Shown here in pieces: positions 47,938 to 57,249 of a DNA stretch of 64,000 nt. Each line of letters opens with the position of its first letter. Position 1 is the first letter of the stretch. Origin of the DNA: an uncultured Acholeplasmatales bacterium (lineage in GTDB: Bacteria; Bacillota_I; Bacilli_A; Acholeplasmatales; Anaeroplasmataceae); the NCBI GenBank assembly GCA_944324805.1, contig CALUXS010000007.1:37003-101002 (forward strand), written 5' to 3'. The notes under the pieces were generated by a model. The model was not told where the DNA came from and did not search any database. It was given only the letters and a program-made list of their open reading frames with translations. The position numbers and the translations under genes were made by a program.

Positions 47938-50253
47938 ATGAAAAAAATAGCTATAAGAGAACTTGCCTATTTTGTGTATCAAGAGGGCGATTTAACAAGT
48001 GAGCAAAGTTTTAATAGCACTGCTATAGAAGGAACAAATTTGCATACCCTAAGGCAATCTGAGTATGGTAGTGAATCAAAAAGTGAATACTATGTAAATA
48101 AGATATTAGAATATAATGGAGAACAAATTAACTTAATAGGCTATGTTGATGGCATTTTAGAATATAAAAAGTATCTTGAACTTGAAGAAATTAAAACAAC
48201 AAGTAAAGAGATATATCATGAAAAATTTACCCCTAAAAAAGAACATTTAGCCCAGTTAAAAATATATGGATATTTACTATTACTTGATTCTTCTTTTGAT
48301 GAAGTAAAATTAAATTTATTATACATAGAACGTTCAAATTTAAAACGAAGAAATTATGAATATACTTTACAATTAGAAGAGTTGAAAAAGTTTTTCTTTG
48401 ATACGTTAGATATATATTTAGCTTTTTTTAATAAACAATTAGAAAGACAAATAAATCGCTTAATAACAACAAAAAACATAAAATTTCCTTTTGAAAATTC
48501 TAGAAAAGGGCAAATAGAAATGTCTTCTGAAATTGTAAACAATTTTAAAGAAAATGGTATAATGTATTTTCTAGCACCAACTGGAATTGGAAAGACTATG
48601 TCTAGTATTTTTGGTGCTGTAAAATCCATGACTGCAATTGATGATAAATTATTTTATTTGACTGCTAAAAGTAGTGGAAAAAATAGTGCTATTAATGCGA
48701 TAAAAATATTGATAGAAAATGGCTTGAAAATTAAGGCATTAGTTCTTACAGCCAAAAGAAAAATTTGTATGCTAAATAGTAAAACATGTAAAGAGGATGA
48801 ATGTCCTTACACTATCGATTTTTTCACAAAATTAAAGGATGCTACTAATGATATTATTGATAATAACGATATAATCACTGAAAAAACAATTTTAGATTAC
48901 AGTTTTAAATATGAAATATGTAGCTTTGAATATTCTCTAAATATTTCTACAAATGTTGATGTTATAATTTGTGATTATAATTATGTTTTTGATCCTAAGG
49001 TTAAGTTAATTAGATTTTTTGAAGAAGGAAATTATAAACCATTGATATTAGTTGATGAGGCACATAATTTGTTGAGTCGAAGTCTAGATATGTATTCTAC
49101 TAAGATATCAATTTATAATTTACTAGAATTAAAAAAAATATGTCAAGAAATTTATCCTTCTGTTGCTCGTGATTTATTAAAATTAATTAATTATATTCAT
49201 AAAACATATGATGGATTAATAGTAAATGGATTTTACTATACTATGAATAATGATTTAGAAATAGAAAACTATATATACCTAATCTCAGATAAAATTCAAA
49301 CATATTTAGAGGAAAATGAAAATATTAAAGAAAAAGATTCTTTATTAGAAGGTTTCTTCTTATTAAAGGATTACTTACGTATTTCTAGGTTATATGGTGA
49401 TAGTCATATTTTTCTTATAAAGTTAATAAACAATAATTTAGAGATTAATCTTTCTTGTCTAGATGCATCAAATTATTTGAATGAAATTGTTAATAAACAC
49501 TCTAAAGGAATAGCATATTTTTCCGCAACATTGTATCCAATTAGCTATTATAAAGATTTATTATCCGCAGGATTAGGAAATTATTTAGAATTAGAATCAC
49601 CATTTAATCCAGATAATTTTAAAATAATAGTTAGTCCTATTTCTACTCGCTATAAGGATAGAATGTATTCATTGTCTTACCTTGTCAATACAATAAAAGC
49701 GACAATAAGTGCTAAAAAAGGAAGATATATAGTCTTTTTCCCATCTTATGAATATTTAAATTTATGTAGTTCTTATTTAGAGGTAGATGATTATGAGATT
49801 ATTAAGCAAGAACCAGGTTTATCTGAGTATGAACAAAGAGAATTATTAGATAAATTCAAATCAGATGATAATATTCTTGGAATGTTTGTTTTAGGTGGTA
49901 TTTTTGCTGAGGGAATTGATTTTATAGGTGATTTGTTACATGGAGTTTTAATAGCTGGAGTGGGATTTCCACAAATAAACTTAGAAAATGAACTATTAAA
50001 AGATTTCTTTGATGCTAAATATAATTTAGGAATGCTTTATGCCTATACTTATCCTGGCTTTAATAAAGTAATTCAAGCTGCTGGTAGAGTAATTAGAACA
50101 GAAACTGATCGAGGTATTCTTGTTTTGTTAGATGATAGATATTTATCTAAAACATATAAAAATTTATTCCCAAGTCATTGGAAGAATATTAAAACAATTA
50201 CAAATATAGAAAATTTAGAAATAGAATTGAAAAATTTTTGGAAAGAGAAATAA
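47938..50253 (+). CDS. PD-(D/E)XK nuclease fused to a DinG/XPD-type Fe-S helicase
   Basis: 771 residues. The N-terminal nuclease (1-180) shows Cas4/RecB-type active-site residues: Asp71 in GYVDGILE, Glu84-Ile-Lys86 in ELEEIKTT, and the QxxxY motif Q106-Y110. The superfamily 2 helicase follows: Walker A LAPTGIGKT near 215, four Cys of an Fe-S cluster (KICML.., KTC, DEC, ICSF; near 277-327), DEAH box LILVDEAHNL near 374, and motif VI QAAGRVIRTETDRG near 720. It probably unwinds and trims DNA in repair. Strong GGGGGGTG ribosome site. It follows gyrA with a terminator between. Confidence 0.88.
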   Translation: MKKIAIRELAYFVYQEGDLTSEQSFNSTAIEGTNLHTLRQSEYGSESKSEYYVNKILEYNGEQINLIGYVDGILEYKKYLELEEIKTTSKEIYHEKFTPKKEHLAQLKIYGYLLLLDSSFDEVKLNLLYIERSNLKRRNYEYTLQLEELKKFFFDTLDIYLAFFNKQLERQINRLITTKNIKFPFENSRKGQIEMSSEIVNNFKENGIMYFLAPTGIGKTMSSIFGAVKSMTAIDDKLFYLTAKSSGKNSAINAIKILIENGLKIKALVLTAKRKICMLNSKTCKEDECPYTIDFFTKLKDATNDIIDNNDIITEKTILDYSFKYEICSFEYSLNISTNVDVIICDYNYVFDPKVKLIRFFEEGNYKPLILVDEAHNLLSRSLDMYSTKISIYNLLELKKICQEIYPSVARDLLKLINYIHKTYDGLIVNGFYYTMNNDLEIENYIYLISDKIQTYLEENENIKEKDSLLEGFFLLKDYLRISRLYGDSHIFLIKLINNNLEINLSCLDASNYLNEIVNKHSKGIAYFSATLYPISYYKDLLSAGLGNYLELESPFNPDNFKIIVSPISTRYKDRMYSLSYLVNTIKATISAKKGRYIVFFPSYEYLNLCSSYLEVDDYEIIKQEPGLSEYEQRELLDKFKSDDNILGMFVLGGIFAEGIDFIGDLLHGVLIAGVGFPQINLENELLKDFFDAKYNLGMLYAYTYPGFNKVIQAAGRVIRTETDRGILVLLDDRYLSKTYKNLFPSHWKNIKTITNIENLEIELKNFWKEK

Positions 50254-50256
50254 CTT

Positions 50257-50697
50257 ATGGAATTAATATTAAATATTGCAATAATTATATTTATTATAAT
50301 GGAACTATCTAATGTCATTATTATGTATTTTAAACCAGATTTCAAATATGGAAATAGTATGATAGTATTTAATAATTGGCATCAAGCAAAACTAAAAGAG
50401 GATGAACAACTTTTTGTTAAGTATTTAGTTAATTGGGTGGCAAATTGTAAGCTTATATTTATACTATTACTACTAGTTATTGTTTGTTTTGGAAATGTTG
50501 ACTTAAAAGTTTATGCCACCATTGCAATGATTCTATCTATTGGAATTTATTTTATTACACTACATCCAATTATAAAAAAATTAGATAAGAATAATTTAAT
50601 AACACCAAAGGGATACTCTAAAACACTAGCAATAATGATTGCTTGTTTCATGATTATGTTTACAATTAGTCTTATTATATATTTTATTACAAAATAA
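50257..50697 (+). CDS. Hypothetical four-helix membrane protein
   Basis: 146 residues. Hydrophobic segments at about 4-24, 67-86, 88-105 and 124-144. The loop after the first helix, MYFKPDFKYGNSMIVFNNWHQAKLKEDEQLFVKYLVNWVANCKLIF, looks conserved-family-like but I cannot name it. Starts 3 bases after the helicase gene, with GAAAGAG as a poor ribosome site, so it is probably co-transcribed. Function unknown. Confidence 0.65.
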   Translation: MELILNIAIIIFIIMELSNVIIMYFKPDFKYGNSMIVFNNWHQAKLKEDEQLFVKYLVNWVANCKLIFILLLLVIVCFGNVDLKVYATIAMILSIGIYFITLHPIIKKLDKNNLITPKGYSKTLAIMIACFMIMFTISLIIYFITK

Positions 50698-50775
50698 AAA
50701 ACTGATTTTAGTGAATCTAGTAAGTATTTATAATTATTATTACTTTAAGGATTCACTATAAAATCAGTTTTTTTG
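50696..50775. terminator. Long bidirectional terminator hairpin
   Basis: AAACTGATTTT-AGTGAATC (50699-50717) pairs with GATTCACT-ATAAAATCAGTTT (50750-50770), a stem of about 19 bp with a 2-base bulge. A-run on one side and T-run on the other, between convergent genes, so it can stop both transcripts. Confidence 0.85.
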
Positions 50776-51480
50776 TTACCATTCTAATTTCTCAATTGGT
50801 AATGGATTAGAATTTGTTGTTATACTTTTTATGGTTCCACTTTTAAGTGCTATTACTTTATCTGCAATTTTAGTGAAGGCATTATTGTGAGTTACAACAA
50901 TGGTAGTTATGTTATATGTTTTATTTAATTCTAGTAGTAATTGCATAATTTTTTTGCTATTTTCATAATCTAAAGCACCTGTTGGTTCATCACATAATAA
51001 TATATCAGGCTTTTTAACTAAAGCTCTTGCGATTGCAACACGTTGTTGTTCCCCACCTGATAGTTCAATTGGAAAACGTTCAAGTTTATTTGTTAATCCT
51101 ACCCTATTTATCATCTCTTTCGCATCTAAATTATTTTCTTTAACATCATCCATTATTAAAACATTTTCTAAGACACTTAAATTATTAATTAAATTATAAT
51201 TTTGAAAGACAATTCCAACATTATAAGCTCTATAATTAGTTAAATCTTTTCTATTTAAGCTACTAATATCCTTATCGAAAAAAGATAATTTACCAGAGGT
51301 TAATCTATCAATCCCACCGATAATATTTAAAATTGTAGTTTTTCCACTTCCACTATCGCCTATAATAACTACAAATTCCCCTTTTTCTATAGAAAATGAT
51401 ACCTCATTTAAGGCTTTTGTTATTACATTACCTGTTTTATAATGCTTAGATACTTTATCAAAAGTTATTATTTTTTCCAT
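50776..51480 (-). CDS. ABC transporter ATP-binding protein (MacB/LolD family)
   Basis: 234 residues. Walker [13 protein letters not shown] near 40, Q-loop [13 protein letters not shown] near 92, signature [14 protein letters not shown] near 138, Walker [13 protein letters not shown] near 160, His switch VVTHNN near 197. MacB/LolD sequences share the GALD and SGGEQQR pattern. Pairs with the FtsX-type permease directly upstream. Such systems act in peptide export or envelope stress rather than nutrient uptake. Two bases separate it from the permease gene. Confidence 0.93.
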   Translation of the reverse strand: MEKIITFDKVSKHYKTGNVITKALNEVSFSIEKGEFVVIIGDSGSGKTTILNIIGGIDRLTSGKLSFFDKDISSLNRKDLTNYRAYNVGIVFQNYNLINNLSVLENVLIMDDVKENNLDAKEMINRVGLTNKLERFPIELSGGEQQRVAIARALVKKPDILLCDEPTGALDYENSKKIMQLLLELNKTYNITTIVVTHNNAFTKIADKVIALKSGTIKSITTNSNPLPIEKLEW

Positions 51481-51481
51481 T

Positions 51482-53713
51482 TTATCGCTCCTTTAATAGC
51501 ATTGCTAAATCAAGCTTATTTACTTTACGATTTATTAAATAAGAGGATATGAGCATTAAAATAATAGATATAAATATTATTATAATAATTGCTATAATAG
51601 AAATACTAAAAATCATTTTAATAGTTGTTATTATATATATTTGCTTAAGGATAATTTTACAAATCAATATTCCAATTGGAACTGAAAAAATAGCTCCTAA
51701 GGTAACAACGAATATATTCTCATAAGTAAGTAAATGATTAAGTTTACTTTCTTTAAGTCCAGCTGCCTTGAAACATTTAATATCATTTAAACGATTTCCT
51801 AAGCAAATTACACCAATATTATAAGTTAATAAAATAAATATTAATCCTGCTAAAAAAATAGATATATATTTAGTAACATCTATTAAATCATAAATGATTC
51901 CCATATTACGTTTAAAAGTACTAATTTCATCAATTGAATAATTATTGTTTTTTGTTTCTTTAATTAAAATATCATTTACTGCGGATATATCTTTATTTTT
52001 TATCAAATAATTATAAGAAGAAAATTTATAATTTTCATCAATGGATTTTAGATATTTACTTGAAACAATTGCCCCTAACTTAGTATTATTTGTGTAACCA
52101 GCAACCTTACAATTGTAATCAATATTATTTATTCTAATAGTTATGATATCTCCTTTTTCAAAAATACTTTGTTGATTTTCAGGAATATAAATACCATCGC
52201 TATTAATTTCTTTAAAAATATTTTTGTTATTTATAATAGTAATATTATTAGAAAATGTAAAATTGTCTTTAGTTATTAAAGCTTCTTCAGTCCTAAATGC
52301 TGTTATTGAAGATTTAATTTCCTCATAAAATTCTTCATCCTTTATTAAATTACTTTTAATACCAATGTTGATAGAACTAATATCACTAAGATTTTGATTA
52401 TTAAAAAACTCAACGTTAGAAGTAGTAGAAATTAAATTTTCTACACTATCATTAGAATTAAATAATATACCTGCTTCAACTTTTTCGAAACCTAATAAAG
52501 ATAGTAATAGATTGAAATAATTAATATCACTAACAATTGAATAATTAGAATTTGTAATACCATTTATTTTTAAAGGTATTATAGCATTTTGATAGGCTAT
52601 ATATAAGTAATCTCCAATTTTTAAATTATGATTTAATGCTAAACTTTCATTGATATAAACTCCATCGCTCATAAGGTCGATTTTATTATTATCTGGCGAA
52701 TAAAGGGTTAAATATCCTTCATAAAAATCAAATAAATGTAACTCATCATTATTGTTTGTTAAAATGTTTTTAATGGTCAAGTTTTTGTATGAGCATGATT
52801 CAAAAATATTTACATTATCTAAAACCTCAGGAGAATAATAATCAAAGTTTAAGTTATTATTATAATTTGTAACTAGGTTTTTTACTTCAAAATTACTTTT
52901 GATGTATTCTTCTAAATCGTTAGTACTATAACCATCCTTTAATTTTATAAATAAAGGAGTATTTAATTTATCTAGAATATCTTCTAGAAGAGGATTAATT
53001 TTTATTAAGGTTTGTTTAGAAATTGCAAATTTAGTAAGACCAACTTCATTAATGAAACCAGCAATATTTAACGAATATATAGAATAATAATCATCTAGTG
53101 ATGTATAAATATTTATGGTGTCACCAACATTTAAATTGTATTTTTTATAACTTGATGGTAGAAATAATCCATTAGAACTATAATCTAAATTATTTCCACT
53201 TTCATCAATTAGTTTTATAGAAGGTTTTGTACTATCAAAAATATACAAATCCTCCCTAACGTTTTCATATTCTGTTTTTATAGCAATAGTACTTAAATAA
53301 TAACTATCATAAATAGGACTTTCTTTAGTCAAAATTTTTTGTTCTATATCATCAGTATAGTAATTAGGAATATTCAAATAATATTCAGCATTAAAAGTTT
53401 CTTTTGCTAAGGTAGTATCAGTATAATTAATTGAGGTTTCAAGAAAAAAAACAGCTAAAACAATTCCTAGTAACAATGTTGTTGATAGAATCATACAAAT
53501 ATTTTTTTTCTTATAAGTAAAAACATTTCGAATGATTAATTTTAAATGATAAGGAAACTTTGTTTTTCTAAATAATAATCGAGCTTTAGAATTAGTATCT
53601 TCATTTTTTATAAGCTCAACAGGCATTTTGTTTATTGTAAAAAATAGCGGTATTGTTATAGTAATTAATGCAGTTAAAACTAAAATTATTATTGGCAAGA
53701 TTACACTTAACAC
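51482..53713 (-). CDS. FtsX-type ABC permease, C-terminal fragment (frameshifted gene)
   Basis: 743 residues from the first possible start (GTG 53713), but the same frame stays open further upstream to the A7 tract at 53906-53912. Read there, it continues as YIGILKANGFKIYKLYFS, then LYFSLIYIPLLIVLVGSIIG and further membrane helices, which match the middle of an FtsX permease. So this is the larger part of a single gene of about 1081 codons begun at 54726. It contains two periplasmic-type domains and six or more helices. The last part GNRLNDIKCFKAAGLKESKL is the FtsX cytoplasmic loop. A reading-frame change of -1 (or one extra A) joins the halves. Confidence 0.8.
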   Translation of the reverse strand: MLSVILPIIILVLTALITITIPLFFTINKMPVELIKNEDTNSKARLLFRKTKFPYHLKLIIRNVFTYKKKNICMILSTTLLLGIVLAVFFLETSINYTDTTLAKETFNAEYYLNIPNYYTDDIEQKILTKESPIYDSYYLSTIAIKTEYENVREDLYIFDSTKPSIKLIDESGNNLDYSSNGLFLPSSYKKYNLNVGDTINIYTSLDDYYSIYSLNIAGFINEVGLTKFAISKQTLIKINPLLEDILDKLNTPLFIKLKDGYSTNDLEEYIKSNFEVKNLVTNYNNNLNFDYYSPEVLDNVNIFESCSYKNLTIKNILTNNNDELHLFDFYEGYLTLYSPDNNKIDLMSDGVYINESLALNHNLKIGDYLYIAYQNAIIPLKINGITNSNYSIVSDINYFNLLLSLLGFEKVEAGILFNSNDSVENLISTTSNVEFFNNQNLSDISSINIGIKSNLIKDEEFYEEIKSSITAFRTEEALITKDNFTFSNNITIINNKNIFKEINSDGIYIPENQQSIFEKGDIITIRINNIDYNCKVAGYTNNTKLGAIVSSKYLKSIDENYKFSSYNYLIKNKDISAVNDILIKETKNNNYSIDEISTFKRNMGIIYDLIDVTKYISIFLAGLIFILLTYNIGVICLGNRLNDIKCFKAAGLKESKLNHLLTYENIFVVTLGAIFSVPIGILICKIILKQIYIITTIKMIFSISIIAIIIIIFISIILMLISSYLINRKVNKLDLAMLLKER

Positions 53714-53889
53714 TATATTGTTATTGATAAGTGGTGGTAAGCAATAATAGTTATCTATTATACCTATATAAATTAGAGGTATTATTTTTAACCCTAGAAT
53801 AGACCCAATTATAGAACCAACTAAGACTATTAGTAATGGTATATATATAAGACTGAAATATAGTTTATAAATTTTAAATCCATTAGCTT

Positions 53890-54726
53890 TTAATATTCCA
53901 ATATATTTTTTTGATCTTGAATTATTTTATTATAATTTATGAATAAAATAATTATAATTGACAAAAAACAAGCAATTGGAAATATGAATAAAATGGCGTT
54001 AATAAGCCCTAAATCATCATTTACTCTTGTATAATGATAATCGCTTTGCATAGATATTAAAGTGAAATTAGAATCTAAATTTTGTTCTAAAATTCCTTTT
54101 ACTTCATTATAATCTAAAGTAGTTTTAATTGATATTTGGTTAACTGTTTCTACGTTATCAACATACTTCAAAGCTACAAAGGTTGAATCAATAGATGGCA
54201 TATAATTTCCTTTAAAAATATAATCAGGAAATTTAGCAAGTGCAGTTATTTTGTATATTTGTTTATTGATTATAATATTATCATTAATATTTAAATTTTT
54301 ATTTTTTGCATAATCATAATCAATTGTAATACAATTTTTATTACTAGATATTTTACCTTCTTTTAAATAAGGTGTATTAACATTTAAAGAAGATTTAGTG
54401 TACAAAACACCATTAGGGATAGTTTCAAATTTATAAGCATCAAAATCAGTAAAAAGAGTAATATTATTTAGTTTATTTATTTCGTCAGTAGTAAAATTTG
54501 TAGTGGTTTTTATTGTATAATCTGCTATTTTTATTGTATAATCTGCTAAGTTTTGGTTTTCATAATAATAATTTATAGAATAGGTTAGATTATTTCTTAC
54601 ACTTGTAAAGCCTGAATAAATAATCATACCAAAAATTGTTATTAATAATAAAGCAATATATAACGCTTTTTTGTTGTATGCATCTTTTAGCTGCTTTTTA
54701 TTTATTAGTTTCATAAATTTCACCAC
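53890..54726 (-). CDS. FtsX-type ABC permease, N-terminal fragment (frameshifted gene)
   Basis: 278 residues. A membrane helix near 25-45 (KKALYIALLLITIFGMIIY), a MacB-like external domain (50-235), and a second helix near 238-262 ending in NYNKIIQDQKN. The frame then stops four codons later at 53890. In the -1 frame, after the seven A of GATCAAAAAAA, the protein continues straight into the C-terminal fragment with no loss. The gene may be broken, slippery or a sequencing slip. A 21-base perfect tandem repeat near its start gives ADYTIKI twice. ATG at 54726; a second ATG lies three codons in. Confidence 0.8.
   Translation of the reverse strand: MVKFMKLINKKQLKDAYNKKALYIALLLITIFGMIIYSGFTSVRNNLTYSINYYYENQNLADYTIKIADYTIKTTTNFTTDEINKLNNITLFTDFDAYKFETIPNGVLYTKSSLNVNTPYLKEGKISSNKNCITIDYDYAKNKNLNINDNIIINKQIYKITALAKFPDYIFKGNYMPSIDSTFVALKYVDNVETVNQISIKTTLDYNEVKGILEQNLDSNFTLISMQSDYHYTRVNDDLGLINAILFIFPIACFLSIIIILFINYNKIIQDQKNILEY
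54507..54548. repeat. Perfect 21-bp tandem repeat, two copies, inside the permease gene
   Basis: Units 54507-54527 and 54528-54548 are identical. 21 is a multiple of 3, so copy changes would not break the frame; the units encode the seven-residue ADYTIKI/ADYTIKT. Confidence 0.9.
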
Positions 54727-54845
54727 TTTTTAACTATTAATATATAAAATTTTAAATTTTTTTTGAAAAAATCAATAAAACGTTTACAAAAACTCTACTT
54801 TCGTTATACAATATAATAACTATCTATGTAGAAAGTGGGCAGAGT

Positions 54846-55577
54846 ATGATTTTAAAGGTTGAAAATTTAGGTAAGAAGTACAGTAAAAAGGCTGATTTTA
54901 CCATTAAAGACATTAGTATTCATTGTAATGAATATGAAATTGTCGGTCTAGTAGGTCATAATGGTGCTGGTAAATCTACGACTATAAAGTGTATTACAGG
55001 TATGCATCCTTATGAAGAAGGTAGTATAAATATTTGCGGTTTTGACTTTAAAAAAAATCCTTTAGAAGCTAAAAAAAATTTTGGCTATGTTCCAGATGAA
55101 TTTACTTTATATGAAAAAATGACAGGATATGAATTTATTAATTTTATGGCTGATATCTATAGGGTAAGCAAAGAGGATAGAGAAGCTAGGATAGCTAAAT
55201 TTCAAGAATTATTTTGTTTAGGAGATTCTATTTATAAAACTATTAGAACCTATAGTCATGGTATGAAACAAAAAATTTCTATTATGGCTGCCTTAATTCA
55301 CAACCCTAAATTATTCATCTTAGATGAACCAATGGTTGGTTTAGATCCATATACAGCAAATCAAGTAAAAGAATTTTTTAAATATCATGCTAGTGAAGGA
55401 AATGCAGTTTTATTTTCTTCACACAACTTAGATACAGTAAGTAAATTATGTGATAGATGCTATATAATCGATCAAGGAAGATTATTAGAAGAAATTGATT
55501 TAAAAGAGTTTAAAAAGAGTAATAGAAATCTTGAGGAATATTTCCTTTCTATTACTAAAAGAGCTGCGAAGGTATAG
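54846..55577 (+). CDS. ABC transporter ATP-binding protein
   Basis: 243 residues. Walker A GLVGHNGAGKSTTIK near 36, signature YSHGMKQKISIMAAL near 140, Walker B LFILDEPMVGLDP near 158, His switch LFSSHNLD near 192. The SHGMKQK signature and the DrrA/CcmA-like length fit an ABC-2 exporter. It is divergent from the permease at 54726. ATG follows GGGCAGAG. A candidate promoter sits near 54783-54817 (TTTACA; TATACA and TATAAT), but the spacing is not ideal. Confidence 0.92.
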   Translation: MILKVENLGKKYSKKADFTIKDISIHCNEYEIVGLVGHNGAGKSTTIKCITGMHPYEEGSINICGFDFKKNPLEAKKNFGYVPDEFTLYEKMTGYEFINFMADIYRVSKEDREARIAKFQELFCLGDSIYKTIRTYSHGMKQKISIMAALIHNPKLFILDEPMVGLDPYTANQVKEFFKYHASEGNAVLFSSHNLDTVSKLCDRCYIIDQGRLLEEIDLKEFKKSNRNLEEYFLSITKRAAKV

Positions 55578-55580
55578 AAT

Positions 55581-57236
55581 ATGAATGATTTTTTAATTTT
55601 GACGAAGCAAGAATTTAAAAATAGTTTTAATTTGCATCGTAAAGGCGAAAAGCATGATTTTATTGGCAGTTTGTTAGCTCTATTAATTATTTTAATAGTT
55701 GCAGCTGCGTTTATCTTTTTAGCTTTAAATTTAGTTAAAACCTATTTGCAAGTTAAAATTGATAATGTTTATGATCCTAAGCTTAGGGCAACAGAATTAA
55801 TTAATGTTTTTTATTTTTTTACTACTATAATTTTAGTTGTTTTTTCTTTAGAAAAACTTAGGAAAATGATTGCTAACCATGATGATAAGGTTATTTTGCT
55901 AAGATTACCTGTTAAAAGTCAAACGATTTTCTTTTCTAAATTTTTTGTTATTTATGTTTTGACTATAATTATGGGTATTATTCTAGTTATTCCTACTAAC
56001 ATTATCTTTAGCATTGCTTTTAAGCAAGGGGCATATTACTTATTTTCATCTTTAGTAGTTATTTTTCTTCTACCTGTTTTTACAATTTTTATTGCTTCAA
56101 TCTTGATAGTTCCTTATATTAAGATTGTAAATTTTTTCAAAAATAAGAATTTATTAACTTTGATTTTTTACATATTGTCTATTTCAGTTGGTTTTATTGT
56201 TTATAGTATTTTATTAGATATTCTAAAAAATTTACTAGAAACAGGAAATATTAAGTATATTTTTAATGCTAATTTTGTTAATTTTTTAGGAGAGTTCTTA
56301 AAATATGCTTATCCTTCAAATTTGTTAGCAAGAATTATGTTTAGCACTAGTCTTTTATCTTCATTTTTGACTATAGGAATAGGAACGGTTGTTATTTTAA
56401 TAATTGCTTATTTTATAACTAGAAGGCTGTTTTATCATACATTATATAAAAATGAGGTAGTAAATGATAAAATCATAAGAAAAAAAGTAAAACCATTAAA
56501 TCCATTTATATCATTAGTAAAAAAAGAATTTAAATTAGTTTTTAGAACTAATGAGCAATCATTTAGTTATTTTGCTATTGCTTTATCAATGCCTCTTGTA
56601 ATATATTGTTGTTTCTTCTTGTTTAGAGAACTTATTTATAACTCAATTGGTTTAAGGATAGATTTTGAATTATCACTTTTTGTATTATTGATATTCATAG
56701 TATTAACTAACACCTTTTGTGCGACTAATATTACAAGAGATGGAAAAAGTTTTTTAAAAAGTAAAACTTTCCCTATTTCCGCAAAATATATAATTTATTC
56801 TAAAGTAGTTTTTTGTGCTATTGTTTCAAGTATTGCAGTTGTTGTTTCAGTTATTACACTTAATGTAATAAGCGATATAAATGTTTTAGATACAATAATC
56901 TTACTTGTTTCTGGCTTACTTTTTTCTATAAGTCAAATATTATTAGGAACTAGAATGGATTTGAATAATGCAAAATTATCATTATCTAAATATGAAATAG
57001 ATAATGAAACAAGTAAGACAGTAGCAAAACTTGTATTTGTGGGGTTAGTTGTTGCTGTTTTCATTGGTGTTTTTGCAATTGGAGGAACATTATTATTACC
57101 ATCAGTTGCAAAGAATATCCCATATGTTTTAATTATTAGATTATCTGTTTTAGGATTTGTTATTTTATTTAGTGTAGTTTCATATCTATATTTTAGAAAA
57201 AATATAGAAAAACGTTACTATAATTTAGTTCTTTAG
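55581..57236 (+). CDS. ABC exporter permease, ABC-2 like
   Basis: 551 residues, about twelve hydrophobic segments in two halves joined by a cytoplasmic stretch near 300 (NDKIIRKKVKPLNPFISLVKKEFKLVFRTNEQS). A similar start, LTKQEFKNSF, opens the first half. This two-fold layout matches the PF16949-type exporter permeases. Its substrate is not known. Starts 3 bases after the ATPase gene and continues to the large secreted protein gene with an operon-like 13-base gap. Confidence 0.8.
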   Translation: MNDFLILTKQEFKNSFNLHRKGEKHDFIGSLLALLIILIVAAAFIFLALNLVKTYLQVKIDNVYDPKLRATELINVFYFFTTIILVVFSLEKLRKMIANHDDKVILLRLPVKSQTIFFSKFFVIYVLTIIMGIILVIPTNIIFSIAFKQGAYYLFSSLVVIFLLPVFTIFIASILIVPYIKIVNFFKNKNLLTLIFYILSISVGFIVYSILLDILKNLLETGNIKYIFNANFVNFLGEFLKYAYPSNLLARIMFSTSLLSSFLTIGIGTVVILIIAYFITRRLFYHTLYKNEVVNDKIIRKKVKPLNPFISLVKKEFKLVFRTNEQSFSYFAIALSMPLVIYCCFFLFRELIYNSIGLRIDFELSLFVLLIFIVLTNTFCATNITRDGKSFLKSKTFPISAKYIIYSKVVFCAIVSSIAVVVSVITLNVISDINVLDTIILLVSGLLFSISQILLGTRMDLNNAKLSLSKYEIDNETSKTVAKLVFVGLVVAVFIGVFAIGGTLLLPSVAKNIPYVLIIRLSVLGFVILFSVVSYLYFRKNIEKRYYNLVL

Positions 57237-57249
57237 AAGGGAGTAAAAT

